Source: Candidatus Saccharibacteria bacterium UBA6209
GTDB taxonomy: Bacteria > Patescibacteriota > Saccharimonadia > Saccharimonadales > Saccharimonadaceae
Length of the DNA stretch: 62,196 nt
Assembly (NCBI GenBank): GCA_905370345.1
Contig: CAJPKE010000001.1
Coordinates: 1 to 62,196 of the forward strand
Reading direction: 5' to 3'
Below are positions 34,129-43,341 of the stretch, piece after piece (the stretch's first letter is position 1; each line of letters starts with the position of its first letter). A program made the translations under genes and the position numbers. The notes under the pieces were generated by a model, which did no database searches, was not told where the DNA came from, and was given only the letters and a program-made list of their open reading frames with translations.

Positions 34129-35022
34129 TTATTTTAGACGATCCGTCAGATGAGCACGTAATTTATCACCAAAATTAGGATCACGCAACCCAAAGTCGAT
34201 CACCGTTTTTAGATATTCCAATTTGTCGCCAGTGTCGTAATAAGTGCCATTCGTAATTTCTACGCCATAGAAATCAAATCCATCGTCAATCATTTGTTGC
34301 ATAATTGGCTGAATCGTAAACTCGCCGTTACCGTCAAATTCTTCCTTAGCTTTGTCTAGATAGCCAAAAATCTCGCCCGGAAGTAAATAGCTACTGACGC
34401 TAGCCAAATCAGAAGGCGCGTTCTCCTTGCCCGGCTTTTCAATGATATTCGTCATTTTTATAACGCCGTCTTTCACTCCTTGACCATTGATAACTCCATA
34501 ACGATCAAATTCCGCGTCATCGGTGATTTTCTTACACGATAGAACCGCTCCATCTAAGCTTTCCGACGCTTCAATCATCTGCTTGAAACGACTTGGACTA
34601 GCCGCAATAAAGTCATCTGCAAACGTGTAAATCACAGGCTCGTCATGATGAATCAAATGTGAGGCACAAGCCAAAGGCGTTGCGTTGCCGTACGGACCTT
34701 TCTGGCGAATATAAATAAAGTTCGCCATCTCAGCCAAATTCTGCACCTCGTCAATGAAAGGTTGCTTTTTAGGACCGCCAGCGCGCAAATTAGCCAAAAG
34801 TTCTTCATTCGGCTCATCAAAATGGTCCTCGATTGCTCGCTTATTCGCGCTACCGATAATGATGATATCTTTAATGCCAGCCTCAACTAATTCCTCGACG
34901 ACGTATTGAATAATCGGCTTATCAATCAGCGGCAGCATTTCCTTTGGCATGGCTTTGGTTTGTGGCAAAAATCGCGTACCAAAACCGGCAGCAGCGATGA
35001 TAGCTTTAGTTGGTTTTCTCAT
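34129..35022 (-). CDS. galU: UTP-glucose-1-phosphate uridylyltransferase
   Basis: 297 residues. It makes UDP-glucose for surface polysaccharides. N-terminal AAGFGTRFLPQTKAMPKEMLP nucleotide-binding signature, the PIIQYVVEE segment, and GNATPLACASHLI/ FADDFI metal-site region are all typical. Shine-Dalgarno GGGAG precedes the ATG. It follows gatB by 34 bases and may be the distal gene of that operon. Confidence 0.94.
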   Translation of the reverse strand: MRKPTKAIIAAAGFGTRFLPQTKAMPKEMLPLIDKPIIQYVVEELVEAGIKDIIIIGSANKRAIEDHFDEPNEELLANLRAGGPKKQPFIDEVQNLAEMANFIYIRQKGPYGNATPLACASHLIHHDEPVIYTFADDFIAASPSRFKQMIEASESLDGAVLSCKKITDDAEFDRYGVINGQGVKDGVIKMTNIIEKPGKENAPSDLASVSSYLLPGEIFGYLDKAKEEFDGNGEFTIQPIMQQMIDDGFDFYGVEITNGTYYDTGDKLEYLKTVIDFGLRDPNFGDKLRAHLTDRLK

Positions 35023-35056
35023 ATTTCAGCTCCTATTCCCTATTATTTCAGCAATT

Positions 35057-36505
35057 CTAAAGTCTTTCGCGAATCAGTTTCTGAGCAAGGCTTGGATTGG
35101 CTTGACCCTTAGACTTCTTCATAACTTGCCCAACCAAATAGCCAATAGCCTTATCTTTTCCAGCCTTAATGTCGGCAATTGATGCCGCCGAAGCTGGATC
35201 ACTCAGAACTTCGTCAACGATTGCAGCAATCGCCGATTCATCAGAAACCTGCAGCAAATTCTTCTCTTCGGCAAGCTTACGCGGATTTTTCGCGCCAGCC
35301 AGAAGCTCATTGAATAACTCCTTCGCATTCGTGCTGGAAACTTCAGACTTCTCTGTCATTTCAGCCAATTCTATCAAATCGTCAACTGCCACACGTGTAG
35401 ATTCATTGTCCGTTTGCGCGTCACTTTCGTCAGAAGCCGTCAATGCGCTCGCAAACCAATGCGCGACTCGCTTAGCGGAAGCCTCGCCCGACTTTTCCTG
35501 AACTTCCAATGTAATCTGGGCGTAATCCTGATTAGACAAAAGCGAATTGATAACAGATTTATCCAAGTTCAGTGCGCTCCATTTTTCCCTATATTCACCA
35601 GGAAGCATCGGCACTTTGGACTGAATTTCGGCAATATCCTCGTCAGTCAACACAACTGGCGGAATATCTGGATCTGGCATATAGCGATAATCCTGAGCGT
35701 CTTCCTTTGACCTCTGAGAAATAGTTATCTGCTTGTCATCATTCCAACCCCTGGTCTCCTGAACAACTTCTTCGCCACGCTCCAAAATATCGACTTGGCG
35801 TTTGAATTCATACTCAGCCGCCCTCTCAACGCTGCGGAAGGAGTTGAGGTTCTTAATTTCTGCGCGCTTTCCAAGCTCCGTCGCGTCCTTTTTTGCTACT
35901 GAAATATTGACGTCAAATCGCATATTTCCGTGATACAAATTACCGTAAGTCACACCTGCGTAAACCATCAATTTATGCAGTTCCGAAACGTAAGCTTTAG
36001 CCTCCTCGGCCGAATGCATATCCGGCTCAGAAACAATCTCAATCAGCGGCGTGCCGGCACGGTTAAGGTCGACCAAAGAATAGCCGTCATGATGCGTCAA
36101 TTTACCAGCATCTTCCTCCATGTGAGCATGATGGATTCGCACGCGTTTCAAAGAACCATCTTCCAGCGGCGCATCGACATATCCAGCCAAAATAATCGGA
36201 TTATACATCTGCGAGGTCTGATAGCCCTTTGGTAAATCTGGATAAAAATAATGCTTTCGATCAAATCGGCTAACGTGTGCAATCGGTGAATTCAAAGCTT
36301 TTCCAGCACGAACTGCCAGCTCAACAGCGTGTTTATTCAAAACCGGTAACATCCCCGGCAAACCAAAGTCAATCTGATGTGTCTTACTATTCGGCTCAGC
36401 ATCACGAGCGTCATTATCGGCCGGACTAAATAGCTTGGTTTTCGTCGCCAGCTGAACGTGACATTCGATACCAATTGTCATTTCATAATCGTCATATACA
36501 CTCAT
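35057..36505 (-). CDS. gatB: Asp/Glu-tRNA amidotransferase subunit B
   Basis: 482 residues. GatB binds mischarged Glu-tRNA-Gln or Asp-tRNA-Asn and activates the carboxyl group. IGIECHVQLATKTKLFS and the LNRAGTPLIEIVSEPD signature are in place, and the C-terminal YqeY-like tail domain (VGQVMKKSKGQANP) is complete. Start abuts the stop of the 140-residue gene (1-nt overlap). Confidence 0.96.
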   Translation of the reverse strand: MSVYDDYEMTIGIECHVQLATKTKLFSPADNDARDAEPNSKTHQIDFGLPGMLPVLNKHAVELAVRAGKALNSPIAHVSRFDRKHYFYPDLPKGYQTSQMYNPIILAGYVDAPLEDGSLKRVRIHHAHMEEDAGKLTHHDGYSLVDLNRAGTPLIEIVSEPDMHSAEEAKAYVSELHKLMVYAGVTYGNLYHGNMRFDVNISVAKKDATELGKRAEIKNLNSFRSVERAAEYEFKRQVDILERGEEVVQETRGWNDDKQITISQRSKEDAQDYRYMPDPDIPPVVLTDEDIAEIQSKVPMLPGEYREKWSALNLDKSVINSLLSNQDYAQITLEVQEKSGEASAKRVAHWFASALTASDESDAQTDNESTRVAVDDLIELAEMTEKSEVSSTNAKELFNELLAGAKNPRKLAEEKNLLQVSDESAIAAIVDEVLSDPASAASIADIKAGKDKAIGYLVGQVMKKSKGQANPSLAQKLIRERL

Positions 36506-36927
36506 TATAATGCTCCCAAATCTTTTAATGCCTGTTCAAAACTCGCCATAGCTCGACGAAAACTCTGCGCCGTTACCGTTACGTTGGTTTCGTGGGCAAT
36601 TTGATTACGCAATTTATGCGCCGCCCAAAGCCCATTTTCATCGCTCCAATATCCCTTGCGAGATTTCATACGTTCGCCCATTGTTTCGCCAGCCACGCCA
36701 CAGTCGCGCATAGCTTTGTCTAGCAATTTGTCCGCCTTCATTATCGCCATCTGCATACTTTCCGATTTTCTGGTTTCGACATTGCGCAAAATTTGCCGCC
36801 AAACCCTCTGGTACATTTCTTTGTCAATTTGACCGCGACCACGAGAAGTCAATTGAATGAAAATCATCAGCAAGGCGCCGATAGTCAATGCCGCAACAAC
36901 TATCGCAACCATCAATCCATCCATCAA
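36505..36927 (-). CDS. Conserved-looking small membrane protein inserted in the gat operon
   Basis: 140 residues. One N-terminal helix (about 5-26), then a helical cytoplasmic domain with RVWRQILRNVETRKSESMQ, KADKLLDKAMRDCG and LWAAHKLRNQIAHE. The last segment resembles the HEPN/DUF4145-like R-x(4)-H motif (RNQIAH), so a HEPN-type fold is possible. It overlaps gatA by 4 nt and gatB by 1 nt, indicating tight coupling with tRNA amidation genes. Function unknown. Confidence 0.7.
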   Translation of the reverse strand: MMDGLMVAIVVAALTIGALLMIFIQLTSRGRGQIDKEMYQRVWRQILRNVETRKSESMQMAIMKADKLLDKAMRDCGVAGETMGERMKSRKGYWSDENGLWAAHKLRNQIAHETNVTVTAQSFRRAMASFEQALKDLGAL

Positions 36928-38294
36928 ATCTTCTCCACTTCCGAAACTAACTTCAGCAAGTTCTTGTCCGACTTGTAATCGCCAATAAGCTGCACGCCAA
37001 TTGGCAATCCTTCGTCACTATTTCCAGCCGGCGCCGAAACTGCAGGAAGTCCAGCCAAACTTGCTGGCACAGTCATAATGTCCGCCAAATACATTTTTAT
37101 CGGATCGCTAGCATTTTCCCCAATCTTAAATGCAGGAGTCGGCGCGACCGGCATCAATAGCGCGTCATATTCGGTAAATAACTTCTTAAATTCGTCAATC
37201 AACAACGTCCTGGCTTTTTGGGCCTGCATATAGTAAGCGTCAAAGAATCCACTTGACAATACAAAACTTCCTATCATAATTCGTCGCTTATTTTCAGTCA
37301 TGAAGCCTTCATTTCGACTACGACCATAAAGCTCCGCCAAAGTTTTCACTTCCGCCGCTCGATGACCATATCGCACGCCGTCATATCGCGCCAAATTCGA
37401 AGACAATTCCGCCGGCACAATTATGTAATACATCGCCAGAGAATGTTGCATCATGCTCAAATCTACTTCCTCGATTTCGTAGCCAAGCTGCTTCAATTTC
37501 TCCGCATAATCAAGCGTTTTCTGGCGAACTTCCGCGTCCACGTCATCGGTCATACACTGTTTAACTAGACCTATCTTTTTCTTTGCAAATTCTGGCTGAT
37601 TATTCCAAAAATCAGGCAAAGTCGTCATATCTTTATTATCACGACCAGCCATAATTTCCATCACCAAATCAGTGTCTTCTGCGTTCGTAGCAAAACAACC
37701 GATCGTGTCCGTACTTGACGCCATAGCAACCACACCATAACGACTAACCGCTCCGTAAGTCGGCTTAATTCCAACCACTCCGTTAAAGCTGGCTGGCTGA
37801 CGAATAGAGCCACCGGTATCTGTACCAAGCGCAAACGGAACCACGTCGAGCGCCGTAACTACCGCCGATCCACCAGATGATCCACCAGCAACTCGCGTTT
37901 TATCAGCAGCATTCTTAGTTGGGCCGAATGCCGAATTTTCCGTCGAACCGCCGTGCGCAAAAGCATCCAAGTTCGCCTTACCGATGCAAATCGCACCTTC
38001 CGCTTCCAATTTTTCAACAGCCGTCGCCTGTAATGGCGCATTAAAGTTTTCTAGCATTTTTGAAGCGGCAGTCGTTGGCGCACCAAACGCCAAAAAATTG
38101 TCCTTCACAACAAATGGCACGCCCGCCAATCGTCCAGAGATCTCGCCAGCATCAACTTTTTCTGCTCGCTCCAGCGCACGCTCTTCCGTCAAGCTAAGCA
38201 GCGCATTATGCTCCTCAATTTCACGCGCTCGTCGCAACGCTTCTTTTACGTTCTCGACCGCGCTCTTGCCGATAAAATCACTAATCTTACTCAT
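36924..38294 (-). CDS. gatA: Asp/Glu-tRNA amidotransferase subunit A
   Basis: 456 residues, amidase-signature enzyme that frees ammonia from glutamine. The Ser-cisSer-Lys triad is visible: K64-region in FVVKDNF, and GGSSGGSAVVTALD with the double serine; GTDTGGSIRQPASF supplies the nucleophile serine. Overlaps gatC by 1 nt and the next gene by 4 nt. Confidence 0.96.
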   Translation of the reverse strand: MSKISDFIGKSAVENVKEALRRAREIEEHNALLSLTEERALERAEKVDAGEISGRLAGVPFVVKDNFLAFGAPTTAASKMLENFNAPLQATAVEKLEAEGAICIGKANLDAFAHGGSTENSAFGPTKNAADKTRVAGGSSGGSAVVTALDVVPFALGTDTGGSIRQPASFNGVVGIKPTYGAVSRYGVVAMASSTDTIGCFATNAEDTDLVMEIMAGRDNKDMTTLPDFWNNQPEFAKKKIGLVKQCMTDDVDAEVRQKTLDYAEKLKQLGYEIEEVDLSMMQHSLAMYYIIVPAELSSNLARYDGVRYGHRAAEVKTLAELYGRSRNEGFMTENKRRIMIGSFVLSSGFFDAYYMQAQKARTLLIDEFKKLFTEYDALLMPVAPTPAFKIGENASDPIKMYLADIMTVPASLAGLPAVSAPAGNSDEGLPIGVQLIGDYKSDKNLLKLVSEVEKI

Positions 38295-38581
38295 TACAAT
38301 ACCTGCGGAACTTTCACTTGATTATTCTGTTTTTCTGGCGCCAAATCGAGCAACTCCTCAACAGAAATCCCCGTTTGAACTTCATCTTCGCGCCAGACAT
38401 TGCTCAGTCCCGTAACTTGATAAGTCGGCTCAACACCCGACACGTCAAGCTCGCCCAACTGCTCAATATAGCCAATTATATTTTCCAAATCTTGGCGCAG
38501 TCCGTCGGTTTCGTCATCAGTCAATGCCAGACTACTCAAACTCGCCAAGTGCTGAATATCGCTGGTAGAAATAGTTATCAT
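38294..38581 (-). CDS. gatC: Asp/Glu-tRNA amidotransferase subunit C
   Basis: 95 residues, the usual size. IQHLASLSSLALTDDE and DLENIIGYIEQLGELD match GatC, which stabilises GatA and wraps the GatAB interface. First gene of the operon. TATAAT (38593-38588) is six bases before the ATG, a leaderless start for a core operon. Confidence 0.93.
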   Translation of the reverse strand: MITISTSDIQHLASLSSLALTDDETDGLRQDLENIIGYIEQLGELDVSGVEPTYQVTGLSNVWREDEVQTGISVEELLDLAPEKQNNQVKVPQVL

Positions 38582-38602
38582 ATCAATATTATACCACTAA
38601 AA

Positions 38603-38635
38603 AAAGCCGCCCATTAAAATGAGCGACTTTATTTT
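38603..38635 (-). terminator. Intrinsic terminator between the 264-residue gene and gatC
   Basis: Minus strand AAAGTCGCTCAT / ATGGGCGGCTTT with a TTTA loop and a run of seven T. It ends the upstream gene just before the gatC promoter. Confidence 0.82.
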
Positions 38636-38646
38636 TCCAAGTTTTA

Positions 38647-39441
38647 TTACATTGAGTAATCTTGGTAGTTCTTGTAGCGACTGTAATCTGATGGAATAGT
38701 CTTTACTGAGCTACCCGTGTCGTGTGCTTTAACGGCGATTGTGATAGCGCCAGTCAATAATACGACAGAAGAAGCCACAATCAGCATCAAGGACAAAGCC
38801 TTTGACATGTTGCGTCCTTTGACAATTTGGCAAATGAAGTAGGCGCCAGTAGCAACAATTGCAAGAGCTAATGCGTATGGCAAGAATTCGCCCAAGTACA
38901 AGCTCTTATAGAATTCGCCACCGTCACCAACGCCGATAAACAGCAATGAGTTGATCAAAATGCTTACTAATCGAGCAACCAAGTCAACAGCTGGAATAAT
39001 CAAAACCGCCAAACCGCCGTAAGTTACCAATTTGTAAGCTGTTCGCTTTGTGTAGCCTTCACGCTCTGGAACAGCTTTTGATACGCGAGAGAATAGAACT
39101 AGTGACAATACAGCCAAAAGCACAGCAAACACTGACGCCGCAATAATTCCCGTTCCTTGAGTTACCATCGATGGGGCAAAAAATCCGCCAACACTTCTTA
39201 ATAACATTGATGTTGAATTCGTCCACAAACCAAACACCTTGGTTATGATGTCAATCAGCAACATGATTGAAATAATCGCCGAACCCATTGCCAAAGAGTA
39301 TTCCAAAGTTAGCATCTTTGCCTTGCCCTTATTCGGGTCTTCGTATGCGTATTGTGGTGGATATGCTTGGTAAGCATTTGGTCGCATCGGCATTTCTGGT
39401 TGCGCGACGTTTGTTGGCTGTGGCTGTTCTTTTGCTGCCAT
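38647..39441 (-). CDS. Multi-pass membrane protein, DUF5671-like
   Basis: 264 residues. A Pro/Gln/Tyr-rich cytoplasmic start (1-40) precedes six predicted helices (about 51-70, 85-110, 130-165, 190-215, 220-240) with YTKRTAYKLVTYGGLAVL in the middle. Resembles DUF5671 membrane proteins; role unknown. A strong AGGAGGG ribosome-binding site and its own terminator show an independent, leadered transcript. Confidence 0.7.
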   Translation of the reverse strand: MAAKEQPQPTNVAQPEMPMRPNAYQAYPPQYAYEDPNKGKAKMLTLEYSLAMGSAIISIMLLIDIITKVFGLWTNSTSMLLRSVGGFFAPSMVTQGTGIIAASVFAVLLAVLSLVLFSRVSKAVPEREGYTKRTAYKLVTYGGLAVLIIPAVDLVARLVSILINSLLFIGVGDGGEFYKSLYLGEFLPYALALAIVATGAYFICQIVKGRNMSKALSLMLIVASSVVLLTGAITIAVKAHDTGSSVKTIPSDYSRYKNYQDYSM

Positions 39442-39471
39442 AATCCCTCCTAATCTAATAATATTTTCATT

Positions 39472-41442
39472 CTACATTGTATGGCGAATTTCTGCAATTA
39501 AGTCACGCAGTTCTGCCGCTTTTTCAAATTCCAAATTAGCGCTATGCAATTCCATTTGCGCCGTCAGATCTTTAATCAAAGCCGGATATTCGTCTTTTGG
39601 AATTTTCTTCAGGTTAAGCTTTGGCTTTTTATCAGATTCTTTTTGCGGAATAATCGAACGCAAACCATCGTCAATTTTCTTCTGAATGGTTTGTGGCGTG
39701 ATATTATGCTCTTCGTTATATTTCTGCTGGATCGCTCGACGTCGATTCGTTTCGTCAATTGCTCGACGCATACTATCCGTAACATTGTCGCCATACATAA
39801 TAACTCGCCCATCAACGTGCCGCGCCGCTCGCCCAATTGTCTGAATTAGCGCCTGTTCACTACGCAAGAAACCTTCCTTGTCGGCGTCCATAATTGCTAC
39901 CAAACTGACCTCCGGAAGGTCCAGACCTTCACGCAATAGATTAATTCCAACCAGCACATCATACGTTCCGAGCCGCAAATCTTTCAGAATATCACCACGC
40001 TCCAGCGTATCAATTTCGCTATGCAAATATGCCGTCTTCACGCCGTTTTCCGTCAAATAAGCGCTCAAGTCCTCCGCCATTCGCTTGGTTAGTGTCGTCA
40101 CCAACACGCGATGACCTTTCGCAATCGTCTGGCGAATTTCCTCCATCAAATCATCTACTTGCCCATCGGTTGGTCGAACTTCAATCGGCGGATCAAGCAA
40201 CCCAGTCGGTCGAATAAGCTGCTCAGCTGGCTTTGGCGAATGAGAAAGCTCATAATCTCCCGGCGTGGCGGAAACATAAATTGCCTGATGAATATGCTGA
40301 TTGAACTCGTCAAATCGAAGTGGGCGATTGTCCAGCGCGCTCGGAAGACGAAAACCATGCTCAACCAAAACTTCCTTACGGGCGCGATCGCCGTTGTACA
40401 TTCCCCGAACTTGAGGCAATGTCATGTGCGATTCGTCAACCAAAAGCAGCCAATCATCCGGAAAATAATCAATCAAAGTTGCCGGCTGCTCGCCAGGTTC
40501 TCGGTCGGTCAAATAGCGCGAATAATTCTCAATCCCTTTCACGAAACCGGTTTCCTTCAGCATTTCCAAATCATATTTGGTGCGCTGACTTAGTCTTTGT
40601 GCCTCTAAAAACTTGCCATTATCTTCAAACCATTTCAGTCGTTGATTAAACTCATTCTCAATTCCAACAATCGCTTTTTCAATTCGCTCACGCGGCGTCG
40701 AATAGTGGCTGGATGGGAAAATTGTCAATTGATCTGGACGATCCAAAATCTCGCCGGTCAAAGGGTCGATCTTCGTCAGCCGCTCAATTTCATCGCCAAA
40801 GAATTCCACGCGAACCGCAGTATCTTGACCCGCCGGAAAAATATCCACAACATCGCCGCGCACCCGAAAAGTTCCTCGCGCAAAATCGATGTCGTTGCGC
40901 TTATACTGAATGTCGGTCAATAAGCGGATAAATTTATCCTGAACTCGGCGCTCACCAACGGTCAATTTAATAGCCATGTCAGCGTAAGTTTCTGGCGAAC
41001 CAATACCATAAATACAACTCACGCTCGCCACGATAATTACGTCACGGCGTGTAAGCAGTGCAGAAGTCGCAGCATGTCTAAGCCGATCAATTTCGTCATT
41101 GATCTTCGAGTCTTTTTCAATATAAGTATCACTTGAGGCAATGTACGCCTCTGGCTGATAGTAATCAAAATAGCTAACAAAATAATGAACTTCATTGTCC
41201 GGAAAAAATTCCTTAAACTCAGAAAAAAGTTGCGCCGCCAAAGTCTTATTGTGAGCCAAAACCAGCGTCGGCACATTGCGCTCGGCAATAATATTCGCCA
41301 TAGTAAAAGTCTTACCAGAACCAGTCACGCCCAGCAAAGTTTGCTCGCGCTGACCTTTTTCCAAACCCTCGACCAACTGAGCAATTGCTCGCGGCTGATC
41401 ACCCGTGGGCTGATACGAAGAAGAGAGGCGAAATTTATTCAC
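39472..41442 (-). CDS. uvrB: Excinuclease ABC subunit B
   Basis: 656 residues, full length. Walker A GVTGSGKT near 40-47, beta-hairpin YFDYYQPEAYI, helicase motifs (VDESHMTLPQ, QTIGRAARH) and a C-terminal UVR motif (LEFEKAAELRD) for UvrA/UvrC contact. It verifies damage in nucleotide-excision repair. The start is GTG at 41442, six bases after TAAAAT (41454-41449), so probably leaderless. Confidence 0.97.
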   Translation of the reverse strand: MNKFRLSSSYQPTGDQPRAIAQLVEGLEKGQREQTLLGVTGSGKTFTMANIIAERNVPTLVLAHNKTLAAQLFSEFKEFFPDNEVHYFVSYFDYYQPEAYIASSDTYIEKDSKINDEIDRLRHAATSALLTRRDVIIVASVSCIYGIGSPETYADMAIKLTVGERRVQDKFIRLLTDIQYKRNDIDFARGTFRVRGDVVDIFPAGQDTAVRVEFFGDEIERLTKIDPLTGEILDRPDQLTIFPSSHYSTPRERIEKAIVGIENEFNQRLKWFEDNGKFLEAQRLSQRTKYDLEMLKETGFVKGIENYSRYLTDREPGEQPATLIDYFPDDWLLLVDESHMTLPQVRGMYNGDRARKEVLVEHGFRLPSALDNRPLRFDEFNQHIHQAIYVSATPGDYELSHSPKPAEQLIRPTGLLDPPIEVRPTDGQVDDLMEEIRQTIAKGHRVLVTTLTKRMAEDLSAYLTENGVKTAYLHSEIDTLERGDILKDLRLGTYDVLVGINLLREGLDLPEVSLVAIMDADKEGFLRSEQALIQTIGRAARHVDGRVIMYGDNVTDSMRRAIDETNRRRAIQQKYNEEHNITPQTIQKKIDDGLRSIIPQKESDKKPKLNLKKIPKDEYPALIKDLTAQMELHSANLEFEKAAELRDLIAEIRHTM

Positions 41443-41469
41443 CTCTCTATTTTACTATATTTATGAAAA

Positions 41470-42069
41470 CTAGTCTTGGCTATAAGTTTGAGACGAGCCA
41501 GAAACTTCACATTTGCCGTCAACCAAACGAATCGGAACCGATGCCAACTTCAAGTCTGAGCACGGCATTCCGCCCTGTTGCGTACCTGCAACAATTGCAA
41601 TTTCACCAGTGCCATTCTTTGGTCCGATAATAGTATAAGCGTTTGTCAAGCCATATACTGCCGCATATTTTCCGTATGCACGGTCGATGATTGGCTCATA
41701 CACAGAACCTTCACGTTCTAGGATTGGCTGACCGACCTTAGACTTCAAGAACTTCTTCAAAGAACTGTCAATATCCAATTTATCAACATCGCTTGCTGAA
41801 GTTAAACGAATGCCCGTACCATCGCCTTTGGTTCGGAAATCTTTATATTCTTTCTTTGCCTCATTTGACGGCTCCTCGCCTTCACCGCGAGATTTTTCCA
41901 GTGAATCAGGCGAATCTTTCTTTGTTTGGCTGGTTTTTACTGAAGCGCTAGAATCCTTATCTTTATGCATAGCACCAGCAATTATCCAAGTAGCCATAGC
42001 AACAATGATTATGCCCATAACAATCACCGCCGCAATCAACCATTTATTAGCCGTTGATTTGTTCTCCAT
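41470..42069 (-). CDS. Anchored extracytoplasmic hypothetical protein
   Basis: 199 residues. Signal-anchor helix (about 9-33), a low-complexity Ser/Lys/Glu linker (35-75), then a compact domain (76-199) with VGQPILEREGSVYEP, YGLTNAYTIIGPKNGTGEIAIVAGTQQGG and two cysteines (M-P-C, GKCEVSG) that could form a disulfide. Family unknown. A GGAGG site precedes the ATG. The end lies 27 bases from the uvrB start. Confidence 0.68.
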   Translation of the reverse strand: MENKSTANKWLIAAVIVMGIIIVAMATWIIAGAMHKDKDSSASVKTSQTKKDSPDSLEKSRGEGEEPSNEAKKEYKDFRTKGDGTGIRLTSASDVDKLDIDSSLKKFLKSKVGQPILEREGSVYEPIIDRAYGKYAAVYGLTNAYTIIGPKNGTGEIAIVAGTQQGGMPCSDLKLASVPIRLVDGKCEVSGSSQTYSQD

Positions 42070-42192
42070 AAAACCTCCATTTAGATTGTGCTTTGATTAT
42101 ATATGATGGATTATTTACCGTCAGCGTATTGTAACCATAGGCATTTTATGATATAGTAATAAAGTTAAAATCATAAAATAAAAAGGATAACG

Positions 42193-42861
42193 ATGACACC
42201 GAAAAATGTTTGTATTCCGCGCGAATTGCAACTTCAAGCTGCGATGTTCAGATTAGGAAAAGTCGATGACGAAATTCATGCCGGCTATGAAATTCTCCAA
42301 AAATATCATAAAACCGTGACTTTTTTTGGATCAGCCAGGATAACTGAAGATAACGAATATTATCAAAAAGCCAAAGATCTAGCGTTTCAATTAGCTAAAG
42401 AAGGCTACACAATCATCACTGGCGGCGGTGGCGGAATTATGGAAGCGGCAAACCGCGGCGCTATGGAAGCTGGCGGAAAATCAGTCGGATTCAACATTCG
42501 CTTGCCACACGAGCAATCCTTAAACAACTACACGACAGATTCGTTCGCATTCACTCACTTCGCGCCACGAAAAATCGTTATGACGCTTCTGGCTGACGCG
42601 TACGTTTGTTTCCCTGGCGGATTCGGTACGATGGATGAAATTTGTGAGATTATCACATTGACACAAACTAAGAAAATGGCGCCAGTGCCAATTGTTCTGT
42701 TTGATAAAAAATTCTGGGGCAAATGGGATGATTTTGTTTGCGAAAATATGCTTCCAAATAAGCTAATTTCTGACGGCGATGAAAAAACCTACACAATTAC
42801 TGAAGACATTACGGAAGTAGTTGAGCTAATTAGGAATCAGCGAACTTGTTGCGACCGATAG
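42193..42861 (+). CDS. LOG family protein (nucleotide 5'-monophosphate phosphoribohydrolase)
   Basis: 222 residues. GGGGGIMEAANRGAMEAGG and PGGFGTMDEI are the two signature motifs of the LOG/TIGR00730 family, which cleave the N-glycosidic bond of nucleoside 5'-monophosphates to free base and ribose-5-phosphate. In a scavenging cell this could feed RpiB and the pentose pathway encoded nearby; that link is inference. AAGGA precedes the ATG, so the transcript has a leader. Confidence 0.88.
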   Translation: MTPKNVCIPRELQLQAAMFRLGKVDDEIHAGYEILQKYHKTVTFFGSARITEDNEYYQKAKDLAFQLAKEGYTIITGGGGGIMEAANRGAMEAGGKSVGFNIRLPHEQSLNNYTTDSFAFTHFAPRKIVMTLLADAYVCFPGGFGTMDEICEIITLTQTKKMAPVPIVLFDKKFWGKWDDFVCENMLPNKLISDGDEKTYTITEDITEVVELIRNQRTCCDR

Positions 42862-43341
42862 CTATTTCTTAGTTTTCGGCTCAATCCAACAAATTCCGCC
42901 CTGGCAAACCACTCGCTCCACAGCTGGATTATATGTGCGCGGGTGGTTTTTATATCGGCGCGTAATCTCAAATCCCAGACCTCGCTTGCCATACGTTGTT
43001 TGCTGCTTTCCCAGAGGTAACTGGCAATGATAGTTATTTATAATGTCAATCGGATTAAACGAAATCACTTGCCCATCAACGTCCAAAAGCACCCATTCAG
43101 AAGCCTTGAACGGCGCCCATTTGTCCACTTTCGGCGCAATGGCCATTAGTGATTGATAAATTTCTTCTGCCGTAGCGTTTGACGGATCCAGACCTAGAGA
43201 TCGAATAATCGAGTGCGCCCTAGCCAATATTTCCGCAATCAATCGCACATCGCTATCATCCCTAGTCATCTGCCTGAGCTCTGTCAACGCTCGGCGTTTT
43301 TTCACGTCACCGCCTAACAATTTTCCCAAATTTTGCGCCAT
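42862..43341 (-). CDS. Hypothetical protein in the PfkB-aldolase operon
   Basis: 159 residues, not recognised. Basic helical N-terminal half and a C-terminal part with NPIDIINNYHCQLPLGKQ and CQGGICW, giving three cysteines and a possible metal site. No signal peptide. Start overlaps the PfkB stop by 1 nt, so it is the third gene of the aldolase-kinase operon. It converges on the LOG gene end to end. Confidence 0.62.
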   Translation of the reverse strand: MAQNLGKLLGGDVKKRRALTELRQMTRDDSDVRLIAEILARAHSIIRSLGLDPSNATAEEIYQSLMAIAPKVDKWAPFKASEWVLLDVDGQVISFNPIDIINNYHCQLPLGKQQTTYGKRGLGFEITRRYKNHPRTYNPAVERVVCQGGICWIEPKTKK

